Shown in pieces: positions 36,013 through 49,094 of a stretch of 64,000 nucleotides of DNA. Position 1 is the stretch's first letter. Every line of letters starts with the position of its first letter. A model generated the notes under the pieces. That model saw nothing but the letters and a program-made list of their open reading frames with translations, was not told where the DNA came from and ran no database searches. The stretch is from positions 62,001 through 126,000 of the forward strand of contig CAJQUW010016870.1 in NCBI GenBank assembly GCA_907163375.1. Direction: 5' to 3'. The DNA is from Prostheceraeus crozeri (lineage: Eukaryota > Platyhelminthes > Polycladida > Euryleptidae). The position numbers and the translations under genes are program-made.

Positions 36013-38690
36013 ATTGTCACTTTCCTACCCGAGTAGCTGACCCAGCAGGGGATACTTTTTTAAGCCGCTTCTCATCCAGACAGTCGTTCTACGTCACACG
36101 TAATGTAGCTTCACAAAGTCTTCAACATGCACTACATCGGCAGAAGTAACTCACCATAAAATTAAAACGCACTCACAACTGCGACCTTCTATACACAAGC
36201 ACATGAATATCAAATGCTCTCACATACATGACATCACATGAGCTTAGAGTGTACTGAAGAGTGCGCGCGCAATGAGTCGCTCGAAACGTTTCTTTGTTCA
36301 CACGGCCCAGCTTTGGAGTTTGGATTCAGCTTCCTAATGTCAATTTCCGTAATCAATATAATCTTCATACTTTCAAGAGGTGTGCGACCTGATTTTTTGG
36401 GGGAAGGGGAAATACTTTAATGAACTAAGGCGGATGCGATGTATTCATTTTGATTATTCCAAGTGATCTAATTTACTATTTTCTCACTGATTCGTGGGTC
36501 TTCGATGTACGAAGAGAAAGTCCATGAAAATTTCGTTAAGGTGGTAGAAACTAGTGACCGCTCGCTGCTGAATCTATCGATAAAACAGGGCAATATCTTA
36601 TTTGAAGAAATCTTGTCAATGAATGACGCATTAAATCTGAAAATCGCTGGTTGCAGGTCTAGCGATATTTACAGCTATCAGTTTATTTGAGAATTCATTA
36701 TCATAATTGTCATTGATAAGTCATGATTCATTAAAGTCATTGCGACAGGGTAACCAGTTTATACTCGTACATACTCGTAATACTGCATCATGTGTTTCAT
36801 GATTCAAACGGTGATGAATAACGTGCGCATTCAATTCCCCATTCAAAAGTGACTTGAGGATAGAAATCATGAATGTGTCGATCCTTCGAGCACAACTTAT
36901 TATTGAAATTGACTCTTCAAATGTTATTTTAAGCAACCGAATATGCGCCAAAGAAATCGTTTGCCAAAAAATTCGAAAAGAACATCAACTCCATGTATCA
37001 CGATGTATTCTAAAAACTTTTTATCAACGTTGACTCTTGGCGATCATTGACTTAGGGGAAATAAGATAAGAACAAATACTTCATCGACTAGCATAGCTTG
37101 TATGATCCCATGAATATTTTGAAGTTGGAAGGAAAGAAAAAGAATTGTATAACTGATATATGATAGGAGCTTGTTCAGTTGCCGAGATGTCGGGAAATGC
37201 TTAAGTGGGTCCTTCTTAAAAGTAGATTATATTCAAAACAGAATTACATCAATTCAATTCTGTATAGACTCACAATGTCGATACTTTACCTTCTTTGAGT
37301 TCATCGAAATTTGTAGTGACGTTAATCGGATATGGACTAGCTAAAATCAGGCTTTTGAAAGTGTTGGTGTCATTAGCCGACATTATAACTTGTTTATTTT
37401 TTCGCTGAATGAAGGCAATAATAAGCCAAAACTCGGCTCTCTCAAGATAAACAGTGATAAGTAATCATTGATATATTTTTGAAATGAATGTATTCCCGAA
37501 GTTTCGCTTTCTCAGACTGCATCACAGGATGAAGTTTGCGGAGAATTACGGTAGAGATGACAGGAATGATGAGAGTTACACAGGAAAAGCCCTATGGAGA
37601 AGACATCGAAGAAAGCAGATAAATCACTCAGAAAAAATAGGGCGGATTTCATTCAACAGATCAATTTCGTTATACAGGACATTATCAATGCAAATAACCG
37701 TGCTTGCCGAGAAAGGACAGTGTATCTGCATAATGAGGAACATTGACGATGGGTAGAATCATGCTTGATTTCAAATTTGAATGCATTAATTTGAAAATAT
37801 TGCTTAAAAGTGTCAATCACTATTTTTCGTGTCTCTGAATGCTTACTGATGTAATCACCAAGGTTTAGTTAATATGACTGCGTATATCTTAGAGATTCAT
37901 TTACTTGGCAATATAATTTAATGATTGTAGGTAGATGCCTGATTTTGAATGACAGGCGTCATCACACTGTTGGGTCTGAAGATACTCGTATCTTGCAAGG
38001 AATTTCTTTTGTGCTTATAGCACAATTAAGCAATATTTACTCAAGTTGTTAAACTTCTTATTTTTTGCTTTGTATGCTACCTACCTATTTTGTTGCATGA
38101 ATGCAAAGATAAACATGATCATGAACACGATTTGAAAGGTCTTAAGTTTCTGAATGAAAGATCAAAAATGTTGGAAAGGCTGCAATTATATTTGAAGAAA
38201 ATGCGTTGGGTGTCAAAATGAAGTGCGACATTTAGACCTCAGATCACATCTGCGATTGAAACTGTATTGAAAGAATCAATCATATTCAGCAACCGATAAA
38301 TATTCAAGTGTTAATAAAGTATGAGAAAATTATGGCAAGCCCAAGTCTTTCACCAAGTCTCCCCAAAATCGTTCACTACTACGCATGTTCGCCCAGAGAA
38401 ACGATTTGACACCTATCCCATGAATTAATCGGCGGATAAAATGCAAGGCGGCAGATTTGTTTCGGTCTGTCAATATTCTCATATTTATTCAAATTCATGT
38501 TAGAGCTCAGGAGATCGTATTGGGGGAAGCTGACGAGTACTGATAAGTGCATGAGGTTGTTGATTCAATTCATCGACTCTCGAGGATCGGAACGGCACCT
38601 GTGGTGGAGATTTTGCTTTGAAACATGCGAAATCGCATCGTGTAAAGGTTACTCGTCCTCCTAATTGAATCCGCTAAATCCGCTCTAAGG
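36013..38690. other. dynamin intron, nothing recognised
   Basis: Short frames only; no motifs or repeat ends. Confidence 0.45.
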
Positions 38691-38698
38691 CCATAACC

Positions 38699-40488
38699 CA
38701 GAGTTGGAAGTGGGTCGTGGGTCATGTTTTTCCGAAAAGTTGGTGGGTCGTGGGTCACATATGCCGTGGGTCAGACTTCGTTGACCCACTTCCAACCTGT
38801 TTGACCCATGATAGATTTGACAATTTCAAATGCTGTAAACTTCATTTATTCGTATTCTTATCATTCATGAAAAATTATTAAGTCAGTGTCGCTGAAAGGG
38901 GTGATGGTGCACACAGTCAAACCAACACCATTGACTTTCACAAACCTCATGCAGTTTCGAAAGGGGGTGGAATTCACACAAATTTAAGGGTCGAAAACAA
39001 TTGCTGCTGCCTACTGAAAGATGTTGGTTGGTGGAGAGAAGTTGCTTGAGCACAATTGTGTATGCTCGATTCTCGGTCGCTATGGCTGACGATACCCAAT
39101 GATGTGTGACCTTGATTTCAGAGATACAGCTACTGAAGAAGTCAGGTATTCATCTTGAACATTTTCTTGCAATGCCAGCTGACCTTCGTTTTGTTTGTTT
39201 CGTTTGGTTTTGTTGGTCTTTCGTAGAAAATATCCTCTGGTAGAGATTAGAATGGCAAATCTCTTGTAAAGATTGATCATAGCCTACATATTTTCGAAAT
39301 ATGTAATTGATAAAATATCTTGATAATATACATGCTTCATATCTAAAGTATTAACCGTTCAATCTACTTTCGCATCATACGTGAGCCATGCATCTCATTG
39401 CTCATTCGATGCATGATAATCTGAAATACGATAATTCATAAGACGGTCATTGATATAGACTTATCCCTTTCACACAGACTTATTACGGCAGAGCTCTGTG
39501 AGGAAATATTTCTTGACACTTCGTATCAATAAGTTTCGTTTTGATATTTGATCTGGTATCAATAAAAATAGGAATATTTACATGATGTCGCTAGTGATTG
39601 TCATCACAACGTACTCGCACATGTAGCGCCACTCATATATATCAGGTCATCTATATGTACATTGTAAGCTAATTAATGAATTATAATCTTGTCATCGTGC
39701 AATTTTCTATTCACGCGCTACGCATGCTTACTCCATTTAATTTTCAATGAATGTCATTCTCACATCAAATATACAACATTCTACTTAAATCTAACACTAG
39801 AGGAAGTAAATGAAATTTGAATCGATTGCCATCAGAAGCAACAAAATATTAGTTTGACGATTTCTCTGGGATAATTTTCACACATTTAGTACGTAACATA
39901 AATGATTTAGGCCTACTGCAGTCTTATTTTTTTAACTTCATTTGATTAAGAAATGTAAAATTTGAAATTTAGTCTATAGGGCCCTCAACTTAACTTATCA
40001 TCTCTCTTCGAGTTAAATAGGTAGCACTAAAGAGGATAGTCAAGAATTATAACAAGAAACAGAATCGTTTAAATTTTTTGGGAACCTTAGGCATTTGTGG
40101 TGCATGAACTTTGATTATAAGATGATTTTGATGAGGTTACATGTCTATTTGTCATGTGACAAGTGATCTGATACACTTGAATCTTCATAACAAATCTTAA
40201 CAAACTTACTACGAGACCTCTACCTAGATAGACCTAGAATCTTGAATGAAAATGAAACTAAAGATGATACCAGAAAAGGAAATTGCACTCATATCATTCA
40301 CCCTTGCAGCATGTGGGTCAGGTGGGTCAAGTGGGTCAAAGATGTGGTGGGTCAGGGTACCCTGTGGGTCAGGTGGGTCGTGGGTCATGTTTTCGTGAAG
40401 AGTCGGTGGGTCAGGTGCGTCGTGGGTCACATATGCCGTGGGTCAGGTGGGTCATGGGTCAAGTTTCGTTGACCCACTTCCAACTCTG
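38699..40488. mobile_element. hAT-type element with GTGGGTC subterminal repeats, 1790 bp
   Basis: Ends CAGAGTTGGAAGTGGGTC and its perfect inverse GACCCACTTCCAACTCTG, flanked on both sides by CCATAACC (38691-38698 and 40489-40496), a perfect 8-bp duplication as hAT elements make. GTGGGTC heptamers occur about five times in the left 100 bp and more than ten times in the right 180 bp. The left 100 bp already contains a full pair of inverted ends (38699-38799) and is repeated in direct orientation at the right end. No transposase remnant is recognisable; the element is non-autonomous. Confidence 0.92.
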
Positions 40489-40496
40489 CCATAACC

Positions 40497-42961
40497 TAAT
40501 GTAGGTTGCATTAACTGCAACTCTCATGAAGCGATGCGAACTGGAGACAGAGCGTTTTTCATTGTTCTTAGCATGTAAGCCGTGAATTTTATGGAGACTG
40601 ATGTTCACCCTAAAAATTGAGACGAGCAAATGTACAGGAGAGTGGCAGATCAAATTTAGGATTTCTTGTTGCTACACTTGTCGGTCCTTTCTAAATATAT
40701 GAGCCAATACGATTTCATTTCAAAACATTTTTGTAGACTGAACATCCGGGGAAGGCAGTCAACTTCAAGTTAGAGCCTACCATCATACGGCATCCCTGAT
40801 TGATCTATGATAAAATTGAACCACACCACCTTATACTGTTTATTTAGTTATAAAAATTTGCCCCTGCAAGGAAGGCAAGTGATGGCAACTCGGATAAGCA
40901 CATAAGCATTAGTATCTGTTGAAAGCTTCTATGTATTTGTGTGGCTTGTTTAGGCTGCGCTTTCCAGGAAAATTCAGCCATTCAAAAATATAATAGCCAG
41001 ATTTTATTATAATTGTACATGTTAGTTTCTAGACGGATCAGTAGTCATGTCTCATTTTTCTGCAAAATTAAAAGAAAATTCGAAGATGATGTCATCAACA
41101 ACATTTTCTGTACATATGAACTTTGCTAGTGCTTTTCTACACAGTAAATACACTAAATATCAGTCAACCTCACGCTCACAATTATGAAGACACGCAGCTG
41201 TGATAGCAACCATTTCTGATCTCTGGCGAGTGACGATATTGTCAGCTGATGGCCTGACTTAATGTGCCTCTCTCGTTGCACGCTTTAACGACATAAAACA
41301 ATAAAATCGATGCAAGCTGTCGCACGTCACACACTATTACGTGTGATAACAGAAACACTAAATTTAACAGTAATGCGCATCATTCAACACTAATGAATGT
41401 TCGTTAATCATGAGACATGGGAAACCACAAAGCTATTCATGCAACGAAATAAATTTGATTTCATAACTTTTCCAAGATCTTCCTAGTTCATAAAACTTCT
41501 CTGAGATCTCTAGATCTGAATTTGCATCAATCATAGCAGAATATATTGACACATTCCCTTTAATGCATCAAGTGATCAATTTTCTTTTCAATACAAAGGT
41601 ATTCTTTTCATACAAAAATAGTACAACATATTATCATCATTATCGAGAAGATTCTGCGTCAATTGAGCGCCGTATTCTTTCATTCTTGGTAATAAAATTC
41701 TACCATACCAGACGATGACAAGTGAGTGGAATTATTACTAGAGCTACACCTTCATTTGAATTGAGAACAGATCAGAATGTGACTGAAGATGCAACTCAAT
41801 ATTCAACAATTCTATTCACATCATGTTCAAACCTAGTAGCATCTATTCATTACCACTATAGTGCAAACATGTATTGACGTCAAAAAAGTACCCAGATTTC
41901 ATTCTATGACAAAAATTTTGTCATAAATCCGTGTGCAGTGCAGCATATTACTTATGAGAACTCTTTTGCTTTCTAAAAAAACTTATGACAAAATATAGCG
42001 TAATTTTGCACAGAAATTCAAAGTCTGTGAATATACCTTTCTTGATCGACTCATGTTCCAACGACGGAAAATCTTAGAGAGCATATTTATAGAAATTCAG
42101 AGGTAGCAAGTGTCTGTTTTTCTATAAAACCACTTAATGGGCAACAGACTCATCAACAATTTTCTTGTCAGAAATGATAATGTCACTACTCGCAATAATA
42201 GTATGTCAAGACAATGATTCAATAGTCTGCACGACTGCAACCACGGAATCGGATGTCGTTAATTAGACAACACGTGGCCATCCCTCTTTGATAGGCATCG
42301 CAGAGAATCCTCATCACTATCACATTCCTACCATAAAAATCTTTGAGTCAAGGAGCATGATAGAAAAACTAATAAAGTGAGCGTGGCAACAATGCTCCTA
42401 GTAAAAACCGTCTCTACTGGATTACGGTATGAGAATTTTGAATCGGTCATACAAAAGTTGACGACTAATCATTAAGCCTAAATGAATGATTCTGGACGAG
42501 CGAAACCAAAATTTGGAATTTTTCAGAAAGATGCTAAGCTATCAAAAGTTCATACAAAACAACGAATGACAAAGCTTGAAGAGTCTGTTCTTCAGAACTT
42601 CGCCAACCTATCAATACTTAAAATAATCAAAGTTTGTGAGGCATATAAGAAGACTTGTGGATCATAGAAGAAAGTTGTATGTCTTGTAACACTCAAAGCA
42701 TACATCTTTTCTTGTTTTACACAAGGAAATCGCATAAGAACTGAAATCTCTCTTTTCATAGAAAAAATCAAAGTTCCTATCACAACTCCTGTGGCAGATT
42801 TCTAGCAATTAATTCAAATTACTACAAGAATAAACAAAAATAAGTCGGATAAGTTTACATAACACAAATCCGAAATAGAGCCAAGATCTATAACATGCAA
42901 TTAACGCATCTAACTGCGAAGCGAGAGTGAATTCCGCACTAGGGAGTCAACAACTAAAGTA
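40497..42961. other. dynamin intron, nothing recognised
   Basis: Short frames only. No repeat ends or motifs were seen. Confidence 0.45.
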
Positions 42962-43635
42962 GGGTTGCCGCGGTTTACAAGAGATCGAATTCCAGGGATT
43001 TCCAGGGGGCAGGATCAAAGAAGAGTAACACGTCAAAAGTAAACAAATGAAGCAATGCAATAATCAAGCATTTATTTATGAAGAAGGCTATGTGTACAGT
43101 AATGTCCAGACCAGCCAATTATATTTATTAGTAGGTAACTGTCTTTTGGGATCATTAGGACACGAGGATTCCTAAATTACTGTTATTTTGTTCAAAATTT
43201 CATGAAGACATTTCGAACGTAATCATGTAAGAAGTTCACACTTTTTCCAACGATTTTTTAAATTACGTATAAATAACAAATACACAAATTTCATCTACAA
43301 ATATCACAACCCACGAGCTTTGAGCTTATATGCATAGACTACCTAGCATCCTTCAACGTGTGCAGATATCAAGTTGATTACAAAAAACATGAAACCTTTC
43401 TTTAAGGAACTAGCATTGCTACGAAATTATGGTGGAAAGCTCCAAGAAAAATAAAAATCTCACTTGGTCTCATCTCGTTTACATGATAAAACTGATGATG
43501 CGTCACTTAACAAGAATGCCATCGCTTCATCCTGCAATAATTCGAGCTGCAAAACCTGCACCATGCTCTCAGCTAAAACTGAAGTGTGATCTCCTATCAC
43601 TGGTCTCCCTTATAACATCAAAGCTGCTAAACAGC

Positions 43636-43981
43636 ATGCACATCATCAAACATCATTTGTAGTTTGAGTTTTCGAAATTGTAATTTTGTGTATGTAGGAG
43701 AAATCCATAAGGCTTGGAGAGAAAGAATGACAGAATATCGATTTGAAGTACGCCAAGGAGATGAAGAAAGGGTGGTTTCTCATCATTGCATAGAACATCA
43801 ACACCTGGAAAAAAGATTTAATGGTGACAATACTGAGAGAAATGGAAGAAATTATCAACAACGAAAAGTGGAGGAACTGAAATTCATAAACCAATTAGTG
43901 AATGACTGGCCTCATAGTCTTAATATGCAGGATGCGTTACAAAGGTCAGCGAACTATGAACCTAAATCTACAACATCTTGA
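43636..43981 (+). mobile_element. Penelope-like retroelement remnant: GIY-YIG endonuclease piece
   Basis: The frame reads FRNCNFVYVGEIHKAWRERM, then TEYRFEVRQGDEERVVSHHC and ELKFINQLVNDWPHSLNMQD. FVYVGE followed about ten residues on by R-E-R-M is the GIY-YIG core (Y-V-G-x-T...R-x-x-E/H). It is a fragment only. The domain fits Penelope-like elements, but other GIY-YIG carriers are possible. Confidence 0.55.
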
Positions 43982-44204
43982 TGATTATTGTAATTTCTAC
44001 TTTTATGATATAGATTAACATCTTAGAATAAGTAGTCTATTCATGTAAATAGCAATAAAAATTTTAAACTGTTTGTAGCTTGAAATTGTAGGGACTTGAT
44101 GTCGTCTCACTTCCTCTTTTGATACTTCTCCTGATGAAGACTGGTCTATGTCTGTCATCTTGTTGCCAACTGAAGCCGGTATAGAGAATAAATAAATAAT
44201 TCAT

Positions 44205-44265
44205 TTTTGGATTTTTGCAACGTTTTCATCAAACGTTTCGGAGAAAATTATTTTCTCATTACACT
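44205..44265 (-). repeat. retroelement-type tail: hairpin followed by CGAAACGTTTG
   Basis: The minus strand reads AATGAGAAAATAATTTTCTC then CGAAACGTTTGATGAAAACG, ending in an AT-rich run with repeated AATA. The GAGAAAA/TTTTCTC stem directly precedes CGAAAC. It lies next to the GIY-YIG fragment but in opposite orientation. Confidence 0.5.
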
Positions 44266-44759
44266 AAATTAGATATGTAAACGACAAATTCTTCATTTTC
44301 CGAGACGAAGTGTTCGTGATTCATGAATTTTGATGCTGGATTTTGCATTTAATGCATCTTGGCATGATGAAACTACATAAATTCGGAAGAAGTCATGCTT
44401 GAAAATACATATACAGTATTAATAACTTAAACGCTCCAACTAGGATGTTCGAACCTCAAAATTTCAGGATCAGTGCAACTGTCAGCGGCCATTTACCAAC
44501 ACGTGGCACACTTCACCGATTATGTGAAGGAATGAAGTCATTACGTGGACTTGAAAAAAGAGATAATCAATGATCGCCATCGATCAATCATAAAAACAAC
44601 TTCATAGACCCTCGCCAACAACTTCTATCAACATTAAAACTCCAAGAGTTTTCCAGGAGGTAAAAAGAAATTCTAGGAGTAAGGGTCCTGAAAAAACAAT
44701 TTAGCGATTCCAGGAGTTTTAAGGAGTTTCCAGGAGGCAGCTCTGTAAAGTAAAATGGT

Positions 44760-46420
44760 GAAATCCGGATTTTAGAATCACGGTTCGGCTGAGATATAGA
44801 AATGAAATTGTCGACGTGAAGAATTTTACTGGAATTATCTAAAAATTCCTAGTGTGAAGGTAACACGTGAGCTACGAGGGGAAGTCATTGGACGAATCAC
44901 AGATTCATATGTAGACGACTCTGGGTTTAGACTACTTGCGCACCATTTATCATACAGAGTGCGCACTAGCTTGTATATCAGAAATCATTTCAAACTCCTT
45001 CCAGCTTTCTCTGGAAATTGATAAAATTGCTTCCATATAGCTCGAGCACGCGTTCCACGTATTATTTCACAAATTTCACCCGCATTGACTAGCAGGAAGC
45101 AATCATCTTCCTGATTCAGATTATGCCGCAAATCATGGCCGTAATCTGCTGATAAAATGCAAATGCAGCCATGTGTGATTTTTGTAAATCAAATTTACAA
45201 TAAAAATCACCTTTGTAGGTTGACATGCATACCACCTCATATCAACAAATATATTTTTACATACTCTAAATTAGGAAGAAATTACCAATCACCTGACAGT
45301 CATTTTCATTCAGTTTCAAAATCAGTGAGTTCGGTAATAGAATATCTTCGTGCTACGTTTATCAACATTACAACCATTAAATGCAATTTATAAATAGTTA
45401 CCTCTGACGACATCTGAAGATACCAATCATGCAACCATGCTATTAAAAAAGCGTCTGATACATTGCCAACTCAATTCATATTTCATATATTCTTTTTATT
45501 TTATCAATCAGTTTCACCTTATTCTTCATTTATCCAACGCAAAAATCCATTCCACGAGATGCAGAGTTAACAATCACATCACACAAGGATACTTCATACA
45601 TTCAATCATTTCTCGATCCTGCATGCGTAAAGGCTACAAATGAAATAATAACAAAAACAAACATCACCAGTTTTTCAACAGTCTGTCGAACGGGAGCAAA
45701 CGAAGAATTCCCCGATGAGTTCCACTGAAAGTCAGTTAATTAACTGAGTAGAACATAAAAGCAATAAACTATTAATGCATACGATACTTAACTTAACTCA
45801 CTTCTTGAATCAAAGTCAGCGGTTATTTCCACGACCCAACCTGAACCATATTCAGGAGGAAGTTTAGTCAAGTCATAAACCGGTATCTGATAACTAACAA
45901 TTTACAAAGGTAATGCATGGAAACACTACGAGCACTCGTACTTGTTTTTTCACTCATCCCTGCCACATTCAAATGTAGGCATTATACAATCATGTTTTCG
46001 CTGTAATACACTGCAAATGCTTTTCTGGCATCTTATGACAGCTATTTTTTAACCAACCCGAAAAATCGGTACAAAAAAACTGTTTTATGTAAATTGCATG
46101 TAAAATAGTACTTCGCGATTATAATCATGAGGGAGAAATAATCTTGGAATGTTTCGATTCACTAAGTAGCAATGGTATATAGGCTATAGTGACATCGCAT
46201 TACCTGCCAAATTCAACACCCACTTTTCGGACTTATAGGGGCACCAGTGAACAATACAACGAGATCATAATATGTGATTTAAGATTCCACAGGATTTCCT
46301 CTACCATCTTTTATGATTATCAACCACACGGCAAAGCCATATAGATAAACACAAAGAATCCTGCTATTCAGTCCTTCAGATGTTCATACTAGGGGTCAGA
46401 AGCTAGGTTGGGCCATTCCA
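44760..46420. other. dynamin intron, nothing recognised
   Basis: Short frames only; no repeat ends were identified. Confidence 0.45.
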
Positions 46421-46427
46421 AACCGCA

Positions 46428-46449
46428 CTGATGAGTCCGGACAGAAACG
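46428..46449 (+). other. hammerhead-ribozyme-like core motif
   Basis: Reads CTGATGAGTCC then GGACAGAAACG. This matches the hammerhead core CUGAUGA, stem II GUCC/GGAC, GAAAC, except that stem II has no proper loop and an extra A precedes GAAA. The flanks do not obviously pair to form helices I and III. It is probably a decayed relic or chance. Confidence 0.3.
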
Positions 46450-46580
46450 TTAATCCATTTCGCTGAAGCAAGCTCGCTTTGTATGCTGCATGCTTTAGGC
46501 CATCAGAAGATGGACAGTTGACGAGGAAAACAATCAACTCCTCAGATTATAAATGTATGGGCATTTGTAGTAGTCACAAT

Positions 46581-47303
46581 CACGGTGACCACTCTTAAAA
46601 AAACAAAAAACAGACCTAATGGCATATAAGTAGCATAGTTAGCATTGTCAGTCCACATTTTTGGTATTTTAATGTAGATTCACGAATTCATGTACTTTAA
46701 ATTGGAAATTATGACACCAATTTTGTTGTGAAGGAAATCACATCAAGTTCAATTTTCTTGATATTCAAACTGAGCGCTCCTGAATGACCGGCACATATGC
46801 GTGCGTAAATAAAATAGCTACTCCTCCAAATGACACGCTTAATTGAATATTATAATTTAGACCTAAGGAAGTAAGGCATCAGGAGCAAGTCTATAGCTAA
46901 AATCCTTGGCCACAGATTCTAACAACAAAAACTTACATGATAATAGCCTGAATTAAAAAAGACTAGATGATCATAAAATATATTAAACTCAGACAATATC
47001 TAAAAAGCACGGGATCTGTAAAACCAGAAGAGAATCTCATAAACAATCCGCAATCGATAGAACTCCATAACAATCCAATAATCCATCATTCGAATACAGG
47101 CTTGCTGTTCATGGGAATGATATTTCAGAAAAAATGATGCACTAGACAGCCTGACTACCAAACTGATTGACACATTTTCACTCACTATAGATAAAAACTA
47201 GACTCCTACAAAAAAAAGAATAAAAACAGATTTTTCCCAAAAAAAAGACCTAGAAAAGACCAAAACAGACTAGTAAGTTTAAAAAGACCGAGTGGTCACC
47301 CTG
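46581..47303. mobile_element. hAT MITE, 723 bp, perfect 8-bp target duplication
   Basis: Ends CACGGTGACCACTC and GAGTGGTCACCCTG, flanked on both sides by GTCACAAT (46573-46580 and 47304-47311). A-rich stretches containing AGACC lie just inside both ends, in opposite orientation. No coding. It contains at 47120-47153 a fragment (AAAAAATGATGCACTAGACA then GCCTG) of the right end of the 27.7-28.9 kb family, so it carries a nested piece. It sits in the dynamin intron 424 bp from the PH exon. Confidence 0.9.
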
Positions 47304-47727
47304 GTCACAATGCAATTTATCTCTGTGGTAGTGGTGGTAAAGTAACATGCATGACTTTTAAAAAGCAGCAGCGATCATCATGATTATTTTCATAGCGAGT
47401 TTAGTGATAATTACTCATCATTCTTGTTATAGCGATGTTCTGTAATTCAATGGGCTTTATAGCATTAATTGCATGATAGCGAAATTACTGCCATATAATT
47501 GTCTCACGATAAATACCCAGAAGTGTGAGGATATAAATGACTATTTATTACTGCCGTACCATAGAAATCGCATCAGCGACAATGATTCTTCCTTTAGTCA
47601 ACCATATATCATAGTGTTGATCGTTTGAAGTTTAATAACGTAGAAGTTAGCAAGAGGGGATCAGTTCAAAGTGACAACTAAATGCAAGAAAATAAATGTA
47701 TTTAAAGTCCAATGAGAATCCACTTAC

Positions 47728-47965
47728 TTCATTTCCATCACCATCTGGTTCTCGGGCCTCCTTGTCAGGGAAGACACCAGCGCGCAAAAAGGAAGCTTTC
47801 CAATTCTCTAGCTCATCAGGAGTGCTGACGCCAATTACTAACTGTTTCTGGTCTTTATACACGTTGCGAGCACTGTCTGGATTGAACAGCGCGAATGATT
47901 TTCGACGATCGAAGAACCCGGATTCATAATCGCGAAGTTTCAAGTTATCAAGGGGTAGCATATAC
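47728..47965 (-). CDS. DNM: dynamin, exon covering second half of PH domain
   Basis: It continues the previous exon without a gap: KEK(R)YMLPLDNLKLRD, then SFALFNPDSARNVYKDQKQL and LENWKASFLRAGVFPDKE. Human dynamin-1 reads YMLSVDNLKLRD, FALFNTEQRNVYKD and SWKASFLRAGVYPE here. The tryptophan in the C-terminal PH helix is present. The last residues (EPDGDGNE) are an acidic linker leading to the GED. Acceptor is gcgtttcag before G, donor is GAA before gtaagtg. The length of 238 nt takes phase 2 to phase 0. It lies between a 6.0-kb intron carrying a tRNA-like tandem array and an 18.6-kb intron; a 723-bp hAT MITE ends about 420 bp downstream. Confidence 0.97.
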
Positions 47966-48498
47966 CTGAAACGCATTAGAATACGGTAACTTTATTCAAT
48001 TAACGAATAAACTATATTCGTGAAGGTTTTGCAATCATCACGAATATTAAATATATCCTCAATCTATGTTGAAGTATTATGCAGAATATGTATTTTTCAT
48101 GGAATGGACATTAAAATGACATCACAGCATAAATCGCAATACAGACACAGCACATGCCACACAAGGTAAAGAGAATTTAAAGATGAAGTCAGATAAACTC
48201 TTTAGTTAGGCAAAAAACTGAATTGTCTTTAACTGCGAAGAGTGGTAGTAAATTCGATAAAACAATTCTTAGATTTGTGAAATTGGATTAAGTTGATGGA
48301 ATGGATGTTCGATGTTTTAGTCAGGCGCCAGGAAGAACAAGCACAGGCTGTCTACTAGAAATTCGAAGTGGTGTTAGAGCACTATAGAGCACAATTCTAA
48401 GCAAAATAGAGCACAAGTATGATCAAAATTCTACTGTAAATTGAATTAACAACAATGAAATTAAATAAACGATAGATCAAGTTGCCATGCAAAAGATG

Positions 48499-48572
48499 TG
48501 CGGCTGGTAGGATTCGAAACTACGACCAAGCTTAACTAGACCTGCGCTCTAACCAACTGAGCTACGAGCCAC
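48499..48572 (-). tRNA. tRNA-like sequence (Thr-AGU-like), copy 1, probably a pseudogene or SINE head
   Basis: The minus strand has A box TAGCTCAGTTGG, D stem GCTC/GAGC, anticodon loop CTAGTTA (anticodon AGT) and B box GTTTCGAATCC. The D arm is sound. The anticodon stem (CAGGT/AGCTT) has two mismatches, the T stem a mismatch at the usually invariant G53-C61, and the acceptor ends pair only with a bulge. A working tRNA is unlikely; the Pol III promoter boxes are nearly intact. Confidence 0.6.
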
Positions 48573-48796
48573 TTACGCGACTCTGTCAATTGGCAGGATC
48601 AAACCCTCACCACCACACATCAGTTGTCAAGGCAATAATAATCAATGAATAAATAACACGTCACAATTGTGACCGCCGACATTAAGGCAAGTAGCGGGGA
48701 TCGATTGTCCACTAAAGCATCTTAAACCATGTCGTGAATGCAATTAACAACAATGAAATTAAATAAACGATAGATCAAATTGCCATGCAAAAGATG

Positions 48797-48870
48797 TGCG
48801 GCTGGTAGGATTCGAAACTACGACCAAGCTTAACTAGACCTGCGCTCTAACCAACTGAGCTACGAGCCAC
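48797..48870 (-). tRNA. tRNA-like sequence, copy 2 in the 298-bp array
   Basis: Same sequence as copy 1, 298 bp further on, with the same stem mismatches. The shared defects show that duplication followed the decay of the tRNA structure. Confidence 0.6.
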
Positions 48871-49094
48871 TTACGCGACTCTGTCAATTGGCAGGATCAA
48901 ACCCTCACCACCACACATCAGTTGTCAAGGCAATAATAATCAATGAATAAATAACACGTCACAATTGTGACCACCGACATTAAGGCAAGTAGCGGGGATC
49001 GATTGTCCACCAAAGCATCTTAAACCATGTCGTGAATGCAATTAACAACAATGAAATTAAATAAACGATAGATCAAATTGCCATGCAAAAGATG

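Larger units (their letters stand above)
42962..44745. mobile_element. probable hAT-type element enclosing a GIY-YIG remnant
   Basis: The left end is GGGTTGCCGCGGTTTACAAG and the right end GGAGGCAGCTCTG; the ends match as inverted repeats only loosely (CAGGGTTGCC against CAGAGCTGCC). TAAAGTA occurs immediately outside both ends (42955-42961 and 44746-44752). CCAGGA/CCAGGG motifs cluster near both ends. The Penelope-type remnant at 43.6-44.3 kb lies inside, so one element inserted into the other. Confidence 0.6.
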
